Origin: Fibrobacter sp.
GTDB lineage: Bacteria; Fibrobacterota; Fibrobacteria; Fibrobacterales; Fibrobacteraceae
Reading direction: 5' to 3'
Assembly: GCA_031271785.1 (NCBI GenBank)
Contig: JAISUZ010000023.1
Span: 1 to 44,985, forward strand
Length of the DNA: 44,985 nt
Shown: positions 26,693 through 35,804 of the stretch, one piece after another
How the letters are laid out: each line of letters starts with the position of its first letter
How positions within the stretch are numbered: position 1 is the first letter of the stretch
Translations under genes and position numbers: made by a program
The notes under the pieces: generated by a model
The model's database searches: none
Seen by the model: the letters and a program-made list of their open reading frames with translations, nothing else
Told to the model about the DNA's origin: nothing

Positions 26693-27265
26693 TTATTCGT
26701 GATCTCGCCTGTGAATTAAACTCATAAATTCCGAACGCGTTTTTTCGCTTTTTTTAAATAACCCGAAAAGTTGGCTCGTAAACATGGTGGCGCCTTGCTT
26801 TTTGATACCGCGGATAGTCATGCAAGTGTGCGAACTTTCAAGAACCACCGCGACCCCCTTTGGGTTCAGCTGCTTTTGAATCAGTTCGGCAATTTGACGC
26901 GTCATGCGTTCCTGCACCTGCGGACGCCGTGCATAAAATTCCACCACCCGCGCGAGTTTCGAAAGTCCTACAATGCGGTCTCCGGGAATATAAGCCACAT
27001 GAGCTTTCCCGATAAACGGCAAAAAATGATGTTCGCAAAGACTCACAAAAGGAATATCTTTCAAAAGAATCATTTCATCGTAGGCTTCCGTGAACTGCGT
27101 TTTCAGCAAATCGTCCTCGGAACTTTGATCTTCAAGCCCGGAAAGCAATTCTTCGTACATTTTCGCGACACGGCGCGGTGTATCCAAAAGACCTTCGCGG
27201 TGAATATCTTCTCCCATGCCTTCGAGCATCATTCGAAAGCCTTGCTCCATTTTCTTCAAATCCAT
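26693..27265 (-). CDS. folE: GTP cyclohydrolase I
   Basis: FolE converts GTP to dihydroneopterin triphosphate, the first step of folate (and pterin or queuosine) synthesis. The 190 residues fit the FolE1 type, with zinc ligands in [11 protein letters not shown] (Cys, His) and [10 protein letters not shown] (Cys), substrate contacts [20 protein letters not shown], and the C-terminal TRSEFMSLI. The start ATG overlaps the argA stop in a TGATG arrangement, with GGAG about 8 nt upstream, so its translation is likely coupled to argA. It is followed by bfr. Folate and arginine enzymes are not functionally linked, so this looks like gene packing. Confidence 0.95.
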   Translation of the reverse strand: MDLKKMEQGFRMMLEGMGEDIHREGLLDTPRRVAKMYEELLSGLEDQSSEDDLLKTQFTEAYDEMILLKDIPFVSLCEHHFLPFIGKAHVAYIPGDRIVGLSKLARVVEFYARRPQVQERMTRQIAELIQKQLNPKGVAVVLESSHTCMTIRGIKKQGATMFTSQLFGLFKKSEKTRSEFMSLIHRRDHE

Positions 27266-28626
27266 CAGGAATTCTCCAAAGAAAGCACAAGCACACGGGA
27301 GTTCCGCTTATAATTGTAACTCTCCCGTTTACTCTGCGGCAAATCTTCCACCGAACCGTCCCGGAATCCGAACGGATAAAACCAATCGAGCGCCTGCGTG
27401 GTGAGCAGGAAAATACTTTTAAACCCACGCATTTTCGCCGTTGCAATCAAATGCCGCACAATCACATCGCCCACGCCCGAACTCCGGTAGTTGGCCGCCA
27501 CCGCAACGCCCGCGAGTTCCGCCGTTTGTCCGTCTTCAAAACAATGCAGCGCGCCGCAGCCGTGAATCGCGTTATCAATCGAATACACAACGTAATCACT
27601 CAATTGTTTGGAAATCGATTCCGAAGTCCGCGGCACCAAATAACCTTTCTTAATGTAATCCTGCATAATTTGCAAGATATCCGGAATATCGTCGATAGAA
27701 GCAGGGCGCACGCAGGAATACTGGTTTGCATAAACCATGGTGCCTTCGCCGCGGCCGGAGAAAACTTCTTCCAAAATACTGCCTTGAGTTTCGCCGTTCA
27801 CCAAGTGGACCCGGTTGGCGCCGGCCTTGCACGCCCGAATGGCATTAGCCAAATAATCTTTTTGAGCGTAATTCAAATGTTCCGCATTCAAACTCAAAAG
27901 TTCCTCGGCCTGCTCAATATCGATAGCCGACACAATCCCGCTTTCATTGGAGTCGAGATACTGCGTTTTGGGTCCGGTAATCAAACCGTCCTTATGAACC
28001 CCATCTTCGTTCCCAATGAAAAAAAGTTTCCCGACTTGCAAATACTTACAAAGTTCCGTCGCAAGTTCCGTACTCGAAATATTGTAAGCATGCCCGAGCT
28101 TGTTCCAGCCGATCGGCGGAATAATCGGAATAAAATTTTCAGCGAGCAGCGATTCGAGAATATCTTTTTGAATCCGTTCGATCCGCCCGGTACGCATAAA
28201 ATCCACACCGTCGATAATCCCGAGGCTCCGCGCCGAAATCCAGTTCCCTTGAATCCCGCGGCAACCGTCCGCCGTAAGATAACTCATGATTTTTTGAGCC
28301 ACGCCGAGAGAAGCGAGTTCCGTTAAAGGAAGCGCCGCCTCGCTTGTGAGCCGCACGCCCTCGTGAAAACTCGAATCGATGTTCCAAACCTTAAGCTGAT
28401 CGTCGATGCTTTTTCGGGTACCCGGAATAATTACCACCTTAATACCCGCGCGATGCAAATGAATAATATCGCGGATCAGCACCGGAAAAAGCGGATGGTT
28501 CATAAGGCTGTCTTCAATTTTCAGAATAAACAGCTGCCCTTTAAACCGGTGAATATAACTGAACACTTCGCGAATAAAACTCGCTCGTTCCAGCTTCTGC
28601 TCGGAAAAATCGGAAACGGATGTCAT
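27265..28626 (-). CDS. argA: N-acetylglutamate synthase (amino-acid kinase + GNAT)
   Basis: ArgA acetylates glutamate with acetyl-CoA to start arginine synthesis. The 453 residues match the classical two-domain form: an amino-acid-kinase-like domain (about 20-295; [32 protein letters not shown]), which in this family usually binds feedback arginine, and a C-terminal GNAT domain (about 305-450) with the acetyl-CoA loop [19 protein letters not shown] and the late FYPFGFRDG. It leads the argA-folE-bfr group. No other arg gene is in the window. Upstream (28627-28787) I see no clear operator; a type A repeat begins 160 bp before the start. Confidence 0.92.
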   Translation of the reverse strand: MTSVSDFSEQKLERASFIREVFSYIHRFKGQLFILKIEDSLMNHPLFPVLIRDIIHLHRAGIKVVIIPGTRKSIDDQLKVWNIDSSFHEGVRLTSEAALPLTELASLGVAQKIMSYLTADGCRGIQGNWISARSLGIIDGVDFMRTGRIERIQKDILESLLAENFIPIIPPIGWNKLGHAYNISSTELATELCKYLQVGKLFFIGNEDGVHKDGLITGPKTQYLDSNESGIVSAIDIEQAEELLSLNAEHLNYAQKDYLANAIRACKAGANRVHLVNGETQGSILEEVFSGRGEGTMVYANQYSCVRPASIDDIPDILQIMQDYIKKGYLVPRTSESISKQLSDYVVYSIDNAIHGCGALHCFEDGQTAELAGVAVAANYRSSGVGDVIVRHLIATAKMRGFKSIFLLTTQALDWFYPFGFRDGSVEDLPQSKRESYNYKRNSRVLVLSLENS

Positions 28627-28787
28627 GTGAATAAATATAAGAAAGAAAAGTGGGTTTGAAGAGATTCGGAGGCAAGGAATTAAAAATCCGGGAAATGATA
28701 CAAGATTGCGATACGGACTTAAAACGCCTTACAGGAAACCGCAAACTCCGTTGACGCGGTAAATGTTTAGAAACTTTACCGGAATCA

Positions 28788-28925
28788 GGCGTGCCCGGCG
28801 CGAAGCGCCGGCCGGGCTGTATTTTGGGGGCAACAAGTGGCCTCCCAAAACGGAGCCGCGCTTACCGATCACTTCGGTCAAATAACTCGCGCGTCTCCGC
28901 CCTTCGAGTCACCATCCCTCACGCG
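28788..28925 (+). repeat. Type A structured repeat, copy A3
   Basis: It starts GGCGTGCCCGGCGC with the terminal hairpin CCGGCGC-GAA-GCGCCGG (28795-28811). The central hairpin pairs TTTTGGG (28822-28828) with CCCAAAA (28844-28850) and an inner GGCAAC/GTGGCC with one mismatch. An ACCGA/TCGGT hairpin follows at 28864-28878, and the element ends GTCACCATCCCTCACGCG. The segment 28627-28787 holds nothing recognisable. Confidence 0.88.
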
Positions 28926-29036
28926 TAAACCGGGTCGAAAAGATTCGACCCCTACCGCGGTTCTCAATGCTTTTTGCGCATTTATCAAGCACGAACAGGC
29001 ATGGAAGACTTTCTTCATCTGCGCCGCCACTTGGTG

Positions 29037-29386
29037 GGACAAATTTTCAGGCTGGAAGCCGCTCCAATTTGTCGCAAAGCGTTGGAATCGCGCGAACATT
29101 GCGTGAGGCAGGCGGAGGGTGCGCGCGAAGCGCGCAGTGCGCAGCACCGACTGGAGGGCAGCCCGGAGATACGCCGACCCGGCGCTTTAGAGTGTTGGAT
29201 TCTGAAACATCCTGATCCTGAAACAAGTTCAGGATGGCGAAGAAATATCATTCAGGAAAATTCTCTTCTGTTTATTCTCGGGCTTATTTTGCGCATCAAT
29301 TAAGCTGCGCTTTCATGTAAAACTTTCCAAGTCTGCGCCGCCGCTTGGTCAGGATCAGGGTGACTGTGATTGCGCCGGGGCACGCC
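29037..29386 (+). repeat. Type B repeat, copy B2, with nested C module
   Basis: GACAAATTTTCAGGCTGG (29037 on) leads into GCGTGAGGCAGGCGGAGGG (29102 on). The interior hairpin is TGCGCGC-GAA-GCGCGCA (29120-29136). The terminal stem pairs 29178-29185 with 29372-29379; its 186-nt loop contains the palindrome TCCTGAA-ACAAG-TTCAGGA (29216-29234) and module C (29287-29362), which is 72/76 identical to 155-230 and flanked by CCTGATCC (29211) / GGATCAGG (29352). The box ends 1 nt from the stop codon of the next minus-strand gene. Confidence 0.88.
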
Positions 29387-29387
29387 A

Positions 29388-29942
29388 CTACTTGATTTGA
29401 ACGCTGTTCACTATTTTTTCGGTTAACTTTTTCCAGGAAGAAAAATATTCGGGGGAGGCGGTCAATGTGAATAAATAGGCTTTTTCATCGATAAGCGTGA
29501 TATATTGCAAGAAAGCCAGTTTGTAATCGGCCGTCGTTCCCGTGTACTCAAGTTTTGCCCACGGTTTGCCGTCTCTCGTAAACTTTTCGGTTTTCTCCAT
29601 GACTCCGTCTTTGAAGAGGGCTTTAATCTGCTCTTCCGTAAGTTTCAAATAATCTTCAAAGGAAAAATTCATGCCTTTCAAATCCTGAACAATGATATTG
29701 ATGTTTGTCCGGAAGGGTAGCCTGCTGAGGGTGTCCGGTTTTCCGAAAAGAATAAGGCTCGTTCCCATCATTCCGGATGAATCCGCTACCAAAGTGTCCG
29801 GACTATACAAACTGAACGCTTCGCGTTCGATCTTTTTCCAATTATCCGGATACGATCCTTTGCCTTCACCCGCTTCCGTTTCATTGCAGGCGATCAAAAA
29901 CATAATAGAGAGAAGAATTGCGATCCACCGAAAATTTTTCAT
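29388..29942 (-). CDS. Lipoprotein, PsbP/DcrB-like fold
   Basis: This 184-residue protein has a lipoprotein signal peptide with lipobox FLIAC (lipidated Cys at about 19), so it should be anchored to a membrane. The mature part begins with a poorly ordered ETEAGEGKGSYPD stretch, then a single domain (about 35-184) whose pattern, NINIIVQDLKGMNFSFEDYLKLTEEQIK followed by WAKLEYTGT and a strand pair ending in AYLFTLTAS, recalls PsbP/DcrB-like proteins. The function is unknown. GAGG sits 5 nt before the ATG. It follows smc by 29 bp and is probably the last gene of that unit. A type B repeat abuts its stop codon. Confidence 0.7.
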   Translation of the reverse strand: MKNFRWIAILLSIMFLIACNETEAGEGKGSYPDNWKKIEREAFSLYSPDTLVADSSGMMGTSLILFGKPDTLSRLPFRTNINIIVQDLKGMNFSFEDYLKLTEEQIKALFKDGVMEKTEKFTRDGKPWAKLEYTGTTADYKLAFLQYITLIDEKAYLFTLTASPEYFSSWKKLTEKIVNSVQIK

Positions 29943-29971
29943 AAGAGCCTCGGAGTTAATGTAATTACTTT

Positions 29972-32900
29972 CTACAATGCAAAGCCGACGGCATCATCTA
30001 ACTTCACCGAAGCGATTCTTGAAATGCCTTTGATTTCCTGAGTCACTCCGTAGAGCATATCGGAAGCGGCCATGGTACGTTTGTTGTGAGTTACGAGCAC
30101 AAATTGAGTTTGTCTTGAGAAATGGCGGAGGAGTTCCACAAAGCGCCCGATATTCGCGTCGTCCAGCGGGCCATCGACTTCGTCCAGTACGCAATATGGC
30201 GATGGCTTTTCCATGTAGATCGCAAACAGGAGCGATACCGCCGTGAGCGCGCGTTCGCCGCCGGAAAGCGCTCTTACGCCGCGCATTTTTTTGCCGGTCG
30301 GGCGGGCGTTGACTTCAATTTCCGCTTCAAGCGGGTCCACGCCTTCCTGGAGGGTAAGTTTGGTGCCGCCGTCGTGCATGAGGCGCGAGAAAACTTCCTG
30401 GAAGTTTTTTTGGATACGGTGGAACGTATCCATGAATCTCTCTCGCGCAATGGCATCAAGTTTGTTGATGGTGCGCTCGAGAGAGGCTCGCGCCCGGTCA
30501 AGGTCGTCGAACTGCGTTTCGACTTCAAGCAGGCGCTGTTTTTCGCCTTCGTAATCTTCCATGATGCCCTGATTCACAGGGCCGAGCGCTTTTATTTTTT
30601 CCCGGAGTTCGCTCATTTCACGGCGGGCTTCCCGTTCTTCGTATTCGATCCGCACCGCATTTTCCGGAGAATCCAAATCCACTTCCCATTCCGAGAAAAT
30701 CCGTTCACGCAACCGTTCGATATTCATGCCGAGTGAATCAATACGGCGGCTGACATCGCTGAGTTCGTTGGCGCGTTCGAGAAGCGAAGCATTGATGCTC
30801 CGCACTTCGCTCCGCCAGTCTTCCAAGTCTCCGGAAACCGCTTCGTAGCGTTCCCGAGCCACATCGCGATCGCGTTCCTGCGCGGAGAGTTCTTCGTGTT
30901 TGGCTTGAATCCCGTCGGCAAGCGATTCCACGTTCACTTCCATTTCACCGAGTTTCACGGTAAAATCGGCGATTTCCCGCGTGCGGATGTCGATCATTTC
31001 CCGGAGCATTTTCGTTTGTTCGTCAATGGAACGAATGCGGGAAACTTTTTCGGCGATCAGGGTTTGCGCCATGCCGAGGTAAGTTCTCAAATCTCCGACT
31101 TCGTCTTCTTTATTGCGGTAAAGCATGGTCTGTTCGGCAAGGCGGCCGGTTAATTTTTGATATTCCGTTTCCGTTAAAGCGGCGGCCGCTTCGGCAAGCG
31201 CAAGTTCCTCATCGGAGTTTCTTTCAAGCGTTACCGTTTCCATACGGAGGCGCACTTGCGATAAATCGTTTTCAAGGCGGGCGAGCCGCTGTTCCAAATT
31301 CCCGAGTGTGTTGCGCTCCACCGCACCTGCGGATTCTTCAATACGAATTTGTCTGCTCTTTTCGGCGAGGTCCTCGGTGAGGGAATTCAGAGCGAGAATT
31401 CCACTATCCAGAATGGAGCGGTGGCGTTCAAGCGCGGTTTCTTTGGTTTGAATTTCCTGAATCAGGGTTTCCTGCAGGCGTTCCGTTTCCCGGATTTCCG
31501 TACGCCGCGAAAGGAATCCTTGCCCCTTGCCTGCACCGCCGCGAATAAGACCCGAGGTGTGAACCGCTTTTCCTTCTGCCGTAAAGAACCAGTAATCTTC
31601 GGCGGCATATTCTTCGGAAAGCCGGAGGGCGCTCGCCAAATCTTCTACAAGAACCCACCGCGAAAAGAGGCGTTCCGAAAGCGCAGACAGCTTCCCCTGG
31701 GCGCGGATCCATTCCGAAGCGAGTCCTTTCACTCCCGGCACATTCTCAAAAGAAACACCCGGATTCCCGCGGATTCCCCGGTCGAGAGCCATTAACACCT
31801 GACCGGCGTTTGCATTGTCAAGGCTTTCCAAAAGTGCGCTCACTTCTTCGGCGCGCTGCGCAATGACCGCGTTTAAAACATCGCCGAGGAGCGATTCTAC
31901 CGCCGCCAAATAACGCGGATCCACTTCCACGTTTTCGCCGAGAAGGCCGCTTACAAGACCGCTTCTGTTTTCCAAAAGCCATTGCGAAGCATCGGAATCC
32001 GAAACATCCATGGAACGGAGTACTTCAAGCCGCGAGAGCAGTCCCGCCTCTTTCTTTTTATGCTCGTGAAAAGAACGCTCCAACGCAAGAATTTCCTGCC
32101 GCAGCGTTTCGTTACTTTCCAGCTGAACAAGGCGTTTTTCTTCCAGAAGTTCCGTTTCTCTTTGAAGCGTGTTCAAACTTTTTTCCAATGTTTCCAAGCG
32201 AACGGTTGCTTCTTCTTTTTGATTTTCAAGAATTATTTTTTCTTCCGTCCACTTTTCGGCATTACTTTCCAAAAGTCCGACTTCGGCATCCACGCGCTGC
32301 CAGCGGCTTTTGAGAGAATTTAATTTATTGAGAATCGAAATGCGCTTTTCCGAAAGCACCCTTTCTTCGGCGCGCAGTTCATCACAGCTGTCGCGAAGCA
32401 CTTGAAGCATTTCCTGTTCACGCTCAAATTCGCGCGTTTTTTCCTCAATTTCACTGCCGCTCCCTTCGCGGACAATAGCTTCGCATTCCGTTTTTTCCTT
32501 AAAGAGCGATTCCATTCTCAATTTGGAACTTTCAATTTCTTCTTCGTTCTTTTCAATGGAAGCGTTCAGGCTCGCCACATTTTCCCGGTAACGCATTAAA
32601 CGGTTGTTCAAATCATTCAGGAACAGTTCGGTCTGTTTTACAATCCCTTCCAATTCCCGCAAATTTTCTTCATCTCCGCTGATAGCGAGGCGTTTTTCTT
32701 CGATCTGCGTTTCCAAAACCGTCAAACGCGTTTTCGCGCTTTCCTGATCGCTCGAAATCCGGCGGCGCGCGTCTTCGAGAATTTTCATGTTCTGCTTGTG
32801 ATCGTCATAACGGTCGAGACTGAGCGAAAGATCCAGTTCCCGGAGGCGGCTCCGGAGCAATTTCCATTCCCGCGTTTTATCGGCTTGCTTTTCGTACTGG

Positions 32901-33511
32901 CGCACGCTGGAACGCACATGGCGCAAATTATCTTCCACGCGTTCCATATCCAGGCGCACGCGTTCGAGTTGCCGGACAGTTTCTTTCCGCTGTTGTTTAT
33001 ACTTGCTCACGCCGGCGGCTTCTTCGAACAAAACGCGGCGTTCTTCGGCTTTATCCGAAAGCACGGCGTTGATCATCCCCTCGTTCATCTGGGAATAAGA
33101 ACCGGTGCCGAGCCCCGAATCAAAAAACAGATTTTGAATATCTTTCAGGCGGCATTCCTGATTGTTGATCAGGTATTCGCTGACCCCGCTCCGGTGTGCG
33201 CGGCGCGTAAGCATCACTTCCGTGTATTCGGAAGGGAGCTCTCCGTTATTATTTTCGAGAATCAGCGAAACTTCCGCCATGCCCATGGCCGCGCGCTCTT
33301 CCGTACCGGAAAAAATCACGTCTTGCATTTTAGACATCCGGAGTTGCCCGGCGCGCTGTTCCCCGAGCACCCAGCGAATCGCATCCACAATATTGGACTT
33401 CCCGCAACCGTTCGGTCCGACAATTGCCGTCAAGCCGTTCCCCGGAAAATTAATCTCCGTTTTTTGGGCAAAAGACTTGAAGCCGAATATTTTAAGCTTT
33501 GAAATTCTCAC
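29972..33511 (-). CDS. smc: Chromosome segregation protein SMC
   Basis: SMC is the ATP-driven DNA-organising protein of bacterial condensin. With the start at GTG 33511 (VRISKLKIFGFKSF) it has 1179 residues, close to the usual length. Walker A GPNGCGKS is at 32-39; long coiled coils follow, with a hinge in about 500-650 rich in Gly (GLVSGLLGENVEVDPRYLAAVESLLG, RGGAGKGQGFLSRR). The C-terminal head has the signature LSGGERALTAVSLLF and Walker B CVLDEVDGPLDD. The frame stays open a further 60 codons upstream but only across the preceding lipoprotein gene in another frame, so those residues are not real. ScpA and ScpB are not in the window. Confidence 0.95.
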   Translation of the reverse strand: MRISKLKIFGFKSFAQKTEINFPGNGLTAIVGPNGCGKSNIVDAIRWVLGEQRAGQLRMSKMQDVIFSGTEERAAMGMAEVSLILENNNGELPSEYTEVMLTRRAHRSGVSEYLINNQECRLKDIQNLFFDSGLGTGSYSQMNEGMINAVLSDKAEERRVLFEEAAGVSKYKQQRKETVRQLERVRLDMERVEDNLRHVRSSVRQYEKQADKTREWKLLRSRLRELDLSLSLDRYDDHKQNMKILEDARRRISSDQESAKTRLTVLETQIEEKRLAISGDEENLRELEGIVKQTELFLNDLNNRLMRYRENVASLNASIEKNEEEIESSKLRMESLFKEKTECEAIVREGSGSEIEEKTREFEREQEMLQVLRDSCDELRAEERVLSEKRISILNKLNSLKSRWQRVDAEVGLLESNAEKWTEEKIILENQKEEATVRLETLEKSLNTLQRETELLEEKRLVQLESNETLRQEILALERSFHEHKKKEAGLLSRLEVLRSMDVSDSDASQWLLENRSGLVSGLLGENVEVDPRYLAAVESLLGDVLNAVIAQRAEEVSALLESLDNANAGQVLMALDRGIRGNPGVSFENVPGVKGLASEWIRAQGKLSALSERLFSRWVLVEDLASALRLSEEYAAEDYWFFTAEGKAVHTSGLIRGGAGKGQGFLSRRTEIRETERLQETLIQEIQTKETALERHRSILDSGILALNSLTEDLAEKSRQIRIEESAGAVERNTLGNLEQRLARLENDLSQVRLRMETVTLERNSDEELALAEAAAALTETEYQKLTGRLAEQTMLYRNKEDEVGDLRTYLGMAQTLIAEKVSRIRSIDEQTKMLREMIDIRTREIADFTVKLGEMEVNVESLADGIQAKHEELSAQERDRDVARERYEAVSGDLEDWRSEVRSINASLLERANELSDVSRRIDSLGMNIERLRERIFSEWEVDLDSPENAVRIEYEEREARREMSELREKIKALGPVNQGIMEDYEGEKQRLLEVETQFDDLDRARASLERTINKLDAIARERFMDTFHRIQKNFQEVFSRLMHDGGTKLTLQEGVDPLEAEIEVNARPTGKKMRGVRALSGGERALTAVSLLFAIYMEKPSPYCVLDEVDGPLDDANIGRFVELLRHFSRQTQFVLVTHNKRTMAASDMLYGVTQEIKGISRIASVKLDDAVGFAL

Positions 33512-33539
33512 CGGAGCAAAAATAATTTTTTCAAAGGAA

Positions 33540-33953
33540 TCATTTGATTCGGATCGTCCAAGTTCCGTCTTTTTGAGCGATTTTCGCCACTCGGCTGCCG
33601 CCGTCCAGCGTTTCCGAAGGGAACCGGACACGGCGCCAAAGCGTATCTCCGCCGGCGAGAACGGAATCCCGCACGGAAATTTCCAAATCAAAAATACCGC
33701 TCCAGGGGCCGTTCACCACTTCGGATTTTTTCCCGGGCGGAATCGTATCGGAAATCCAGTCGGAGGCTACGGAATCCCCCACCACGCGAAGGCGTGCGAT
33801 TTCAAAAGAAGACCGGTTTTCGATTTGCAAACGCACCTCGCCCTCCACAATCCAATGCGCAACGCACCCGGAAAAAAGAAACCCGAAAAAGGTTAAGAGG
33901 AAAAAACAGGAAAATGGGATACGGGTTACATGTCCCTTATCCCTGACTTTCAT
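33540..33953 (-). CDS. Small lipoprotein of unknown function
   Basis: I do not recognise this family. From ATG 33953 the protein has 137 residues: a signal peptide (MKVRDKGHVTRIPFSCFFLLTF) with lipobox FLFSGC, then one beta-rich domain (about 35-137) with EVRLQIENRSSFEIARLRV and a possible beta-sandwich pattern. The frame continues upstream to 34028, but that part runs through repeat E and lacks protein-like features, so I chose the inner Met; VTRIPF could also be near the true start. The DNA coding for the first residues resembles repeat D edges (CCCTTATCCCTGA). It ends 28 bp before smc on the same strand. Confidence 0.6.
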   Translation of the reverse strand: MKVRDKGHVTRIPFSCFFLLTFFGFLFSGCVAHWIVEGEVRLQIENRSSFEIARLRVVGDSVASDWISDTIPPGKKSEVVNGPWSGIFDLEISVRDSVLAGGDTLWRRVRFPSETLDGGSRVAKIAQKDGTWTIRIK

Positions 33954-33990
33954 GCAGGCACGAACCGAATCAATACAACGTATTATTGCG

Positions 33991-34015
33991 GATTTCATAG
34001 AAAATGAATTTTTAG
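33991..34015 (-). repeat. Repeat E, copy 2 (copy 1 at 9254-9278)
   Basis: The 25-bp sequence starting GATTTCATAGAAAATGAA is 24/25 identical to 9254-9278. Each copy contains the small inverted repeat TTCAT-N5-ATGAA. Copy 2 lies 9 nt after the stop of the gene at 34025; copy 1 includes the stop codon of the exchanger gene. The orientation relative to the gene is the same in both. Confidence 0.75.
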
Positions 34016-34024
34016 AGGCGTTCT

Positions 34025-35137
34025 TCATTTGCTTTCCTTGACATCTTTGATTCCTTCAACCGTGGTTCCTTTGGGCGGAATAAGCGGCTGATCCTGCATC
34101 GGAGCCGCTTTCGGAGCGCGCAGTCCGAAAAAGCCGCCGTTTGCCGTAGAAAGTGAAATCTGAAATTCCAGCATGACCGTACCGCGGCTCCCGAACAGGC
34201 GATCCATATCGTAAGGGTGATTGTAAGCAATCCGGATAAACGGAAGTTTCAAACCGCCGCCCCAGACAAAATTCCCGTTCGGAAGCCTTGTACAGGAAGC
34301 GTCGAGCGCGACAATCTGCGAAGGATCCAGATAGTAAGACAAAACAAGCGAACGGAAACCGTAATTCGGCGCATAAAACGTACCGCTCAAATAAAGATAC
34401 TGCCGGAAAATATTTTGGGTAATCACGATTTTTGCGGAATCGCTATCTCCGGCGCCGTTGTATAAAGTAAAGTCGAGATCCGGAAAATAAGTGGAGACAC
34501 CCGAAGAAGCGCCGCCCCAAATTTTCCGGGATTGCAAATCGAGCGAAAGACGCACATGACGCCAATCGGCATGGTGAAACGACGTCTGAAGACTCGCGCG
34601 GCCAAAAACCAAATGCGCCCACTCATACAAACTATCGGATTCCGCCCGGTAAATAGAACTCACGAGCTCCGGATGCGTATATTGAACGCCTGCGCCGAAA
34701 CCCCATTTTCCTTTCGGAGAAGCGATCGTCGCGCCCCAGGTATGCACGCTCCGCACCAAAGAAAACCGCCCGTAATTCGGAAACACCAAAAAATCTTCGT
34801 TATCCCAGCCGTGACGCTCCGCCCACCACAAAATACCGAGATCAAGCCCCGTATCACCGATAGGCTGCGCGCCGTAGTAAGCGAAATGATGACGGAATGC
34901 ATAACCGTTATGGAGCCCGTAAGGCGAACGAAGGCGCGTCTGAGAAGAAAACGGAAGGTAATGAACGCCCGCGCCCCAATAACCGGAAGTCCCCGGCTTA
35001 AACGCCTGCCCGAATTCCAATAATTGAAAATCCCGGGCCGCCCCCGGCGCCGCCTCAAGACCCGAAACGGAAATCGCACCCGCACTCCCGAAGGAAAAAC
35101 AGGCCAGTAAAAACAACAACGGCAATTTTAGCGGCAT
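34025..35137 (-). CDS. Outer-membrane beta-barrel protein of unknown function
   Basis: From ATG 35137 the protein has 370 residues. It has a signal peptide (MPLKLPLLFLLACFSFGSAGA) and then a run of short amphipathic, aromatic-rich strands (GYWGAGVHYLPF, WGFGAGVQYTHPEL, YGFRSLVLSYYLDPS, GNFVWGGGLKLPFIRIAYNHPYD), as in a UPF0164/PorV-like or other barrel of about 14 strands; I cannot name the family. The open frame upstream to 35350 is repeat sequence. The tail after the barrel (about 330-370) is a Pro/Lys-rich extension, so the usual C-terminal aromatic strand may be QISLSTANGGFF. It heads the minus-strand group leading to the lipoprotein and smc. Confidence 0.65.
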   Translation of the reverse strand: MPLKLPLLFLLACFSFGSAGAISVSGLEAAPGAARDFQLLEFGQAFKPGTSGYWGAGVHYLPFSSQTRLRSPYGLHNGYAFRHHFAYYGAQPIGDTGLDLGILWWAERHGWDNEDFLVFPNYGRFSLVRSVHTWGATIASPKGKWGFGAGVQYTHPELVSSIYRAESDSLYEWAHLVFGRASLQTSFHHADWRHVRLSLDLQSRKIWGGASSGVSTYFPDLDFTLYNGAGDSDSAKIVITQNIFRQYLYLSGTFYAPNYGFRSLVLSYYLDPSQIVALDASCTRLPNGNFVWGGGLKLPFIRIAYNHPYDMDRLFGSRGTVMLEFQISLSTANGGFFGLRAPKAAPMQDQPLIPPKGTTVEGIKDVKESK

Positions 35138-35265
35138 AAACGGAAATATAACTATTGCGTTCGCAGGAATTGGAAACGGAAGATTCGGAACAAGGGATAG
35201 AGGGATATAAAAAATAAGGACATTCTCTTTGACCCGGAAACCTAAACTTTCCATTCTTTTTAATC

Positions 35266-35428
35266 GGCGTGTCCCGGCGGGTTCCTGTACCGCATGCCTA
35301 AAAACCGCGCCGGGCCGGGCTGTATTTTTGCGGTAACAAGTTACCGGCAAAAACGGAGCCGCGCTTACCGATTACTTCAGGCAAGTGACTCGCGCGTCTC
35401 CGCCCTTCGGGTCACCATCCCTCACGCG
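35266..35428 (+). repeat. Type A structured repeat, copy A4
   Basis: It opens with GGCGTGTCCCGGCGG; the terminal stem pairs 35273-35279 with 35308-35314 around a 28-nt loop. The central hairpin is TTTTTGC (35325-35331) with GCAAAAA (35347-35353), and GGTAAC-AA-GTTACC inside. The far end is GTCACCATCCCTCACGCG. Positions 35138-35265 hold no gene. Confidence 0.88.
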
Positions 35429-35606
35429 TAAATCGGCTCGAAAATATTCGACCCCTGCCATCGTTATTGTCCTGTTTCAATTGTAGATCGGTGTCATTAA
35501 ATTGTCATGCTGATCCTGAAACTGTCATTGCGCCCCCTGCATTTCATACCTAAAGAGAACCTCAATGCCATTTTTTACCCATGAGCGCGGTTTTCAATGC
35601 TTCGAG

Positions 35607-35794
35607 ACAAATTTTTAAGCTGGAAGCCGCTCCAATTTGTCGCGGAGCGTTGGAATCGCGCGAACATTGCGTGAGGCAGGCGGAGGGTGCGCGCGAAGCG
35701 CGCAGTGCGCAGCACCGACCGGAGGGTAGCCCGGAGACACGCCGACCCGGCGCGGTTTTCATGCCGGTAGTGTATGGACGCGCCGGGGCACGCC
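35607..35794 (+). repeat. Type B structured repeat, copy B3
   Basis: It begins with the same lead as B2 (GACAAATTTTTAAGCTGG), then GCGTGAGGCAGGCGGAGGG (35670 on) and the same TGCGCGC-GAA-GCGCGCA hairpin. The terminal stem pairs CCCGGCGCG (35746-35754) with CGCGCCGGG (35779-35787); the 24-nt loop contains TTTTCATGCCGG, which matches, inverted, the loop of A2. The box ends 10 nt from the znuC stop. Confidence 0.88.
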
Positions 35795-35804
35795 CTTCTT
35801 TTTG

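Noticed and set aside
27178-28326. 382-codon frame antisense to argA/folE
   Set aside because: It runs opposite to two clear enzymes and lacks a start signal or family features.
28837-29303. Several overlapping open frames in the argA-lipoprotein gap
   Set aside because: They fall entirely within repeats A3, B2 and C and have no ribosome-binding sites or protein-like features.
33512-33691. 60-residue N-terminal extension of smc
   Set aside because: It overlaps the preceding lipoprotein gene in another frame, and SMC proteins begin at the segment following GTG 33511.
19746-35428. Type A elements as integron attC sites or a CRISPR array
   Set aside because: They are dispersed singly, kilobases apart, with no cassette arrangement, integrase, spacers or cas genes.
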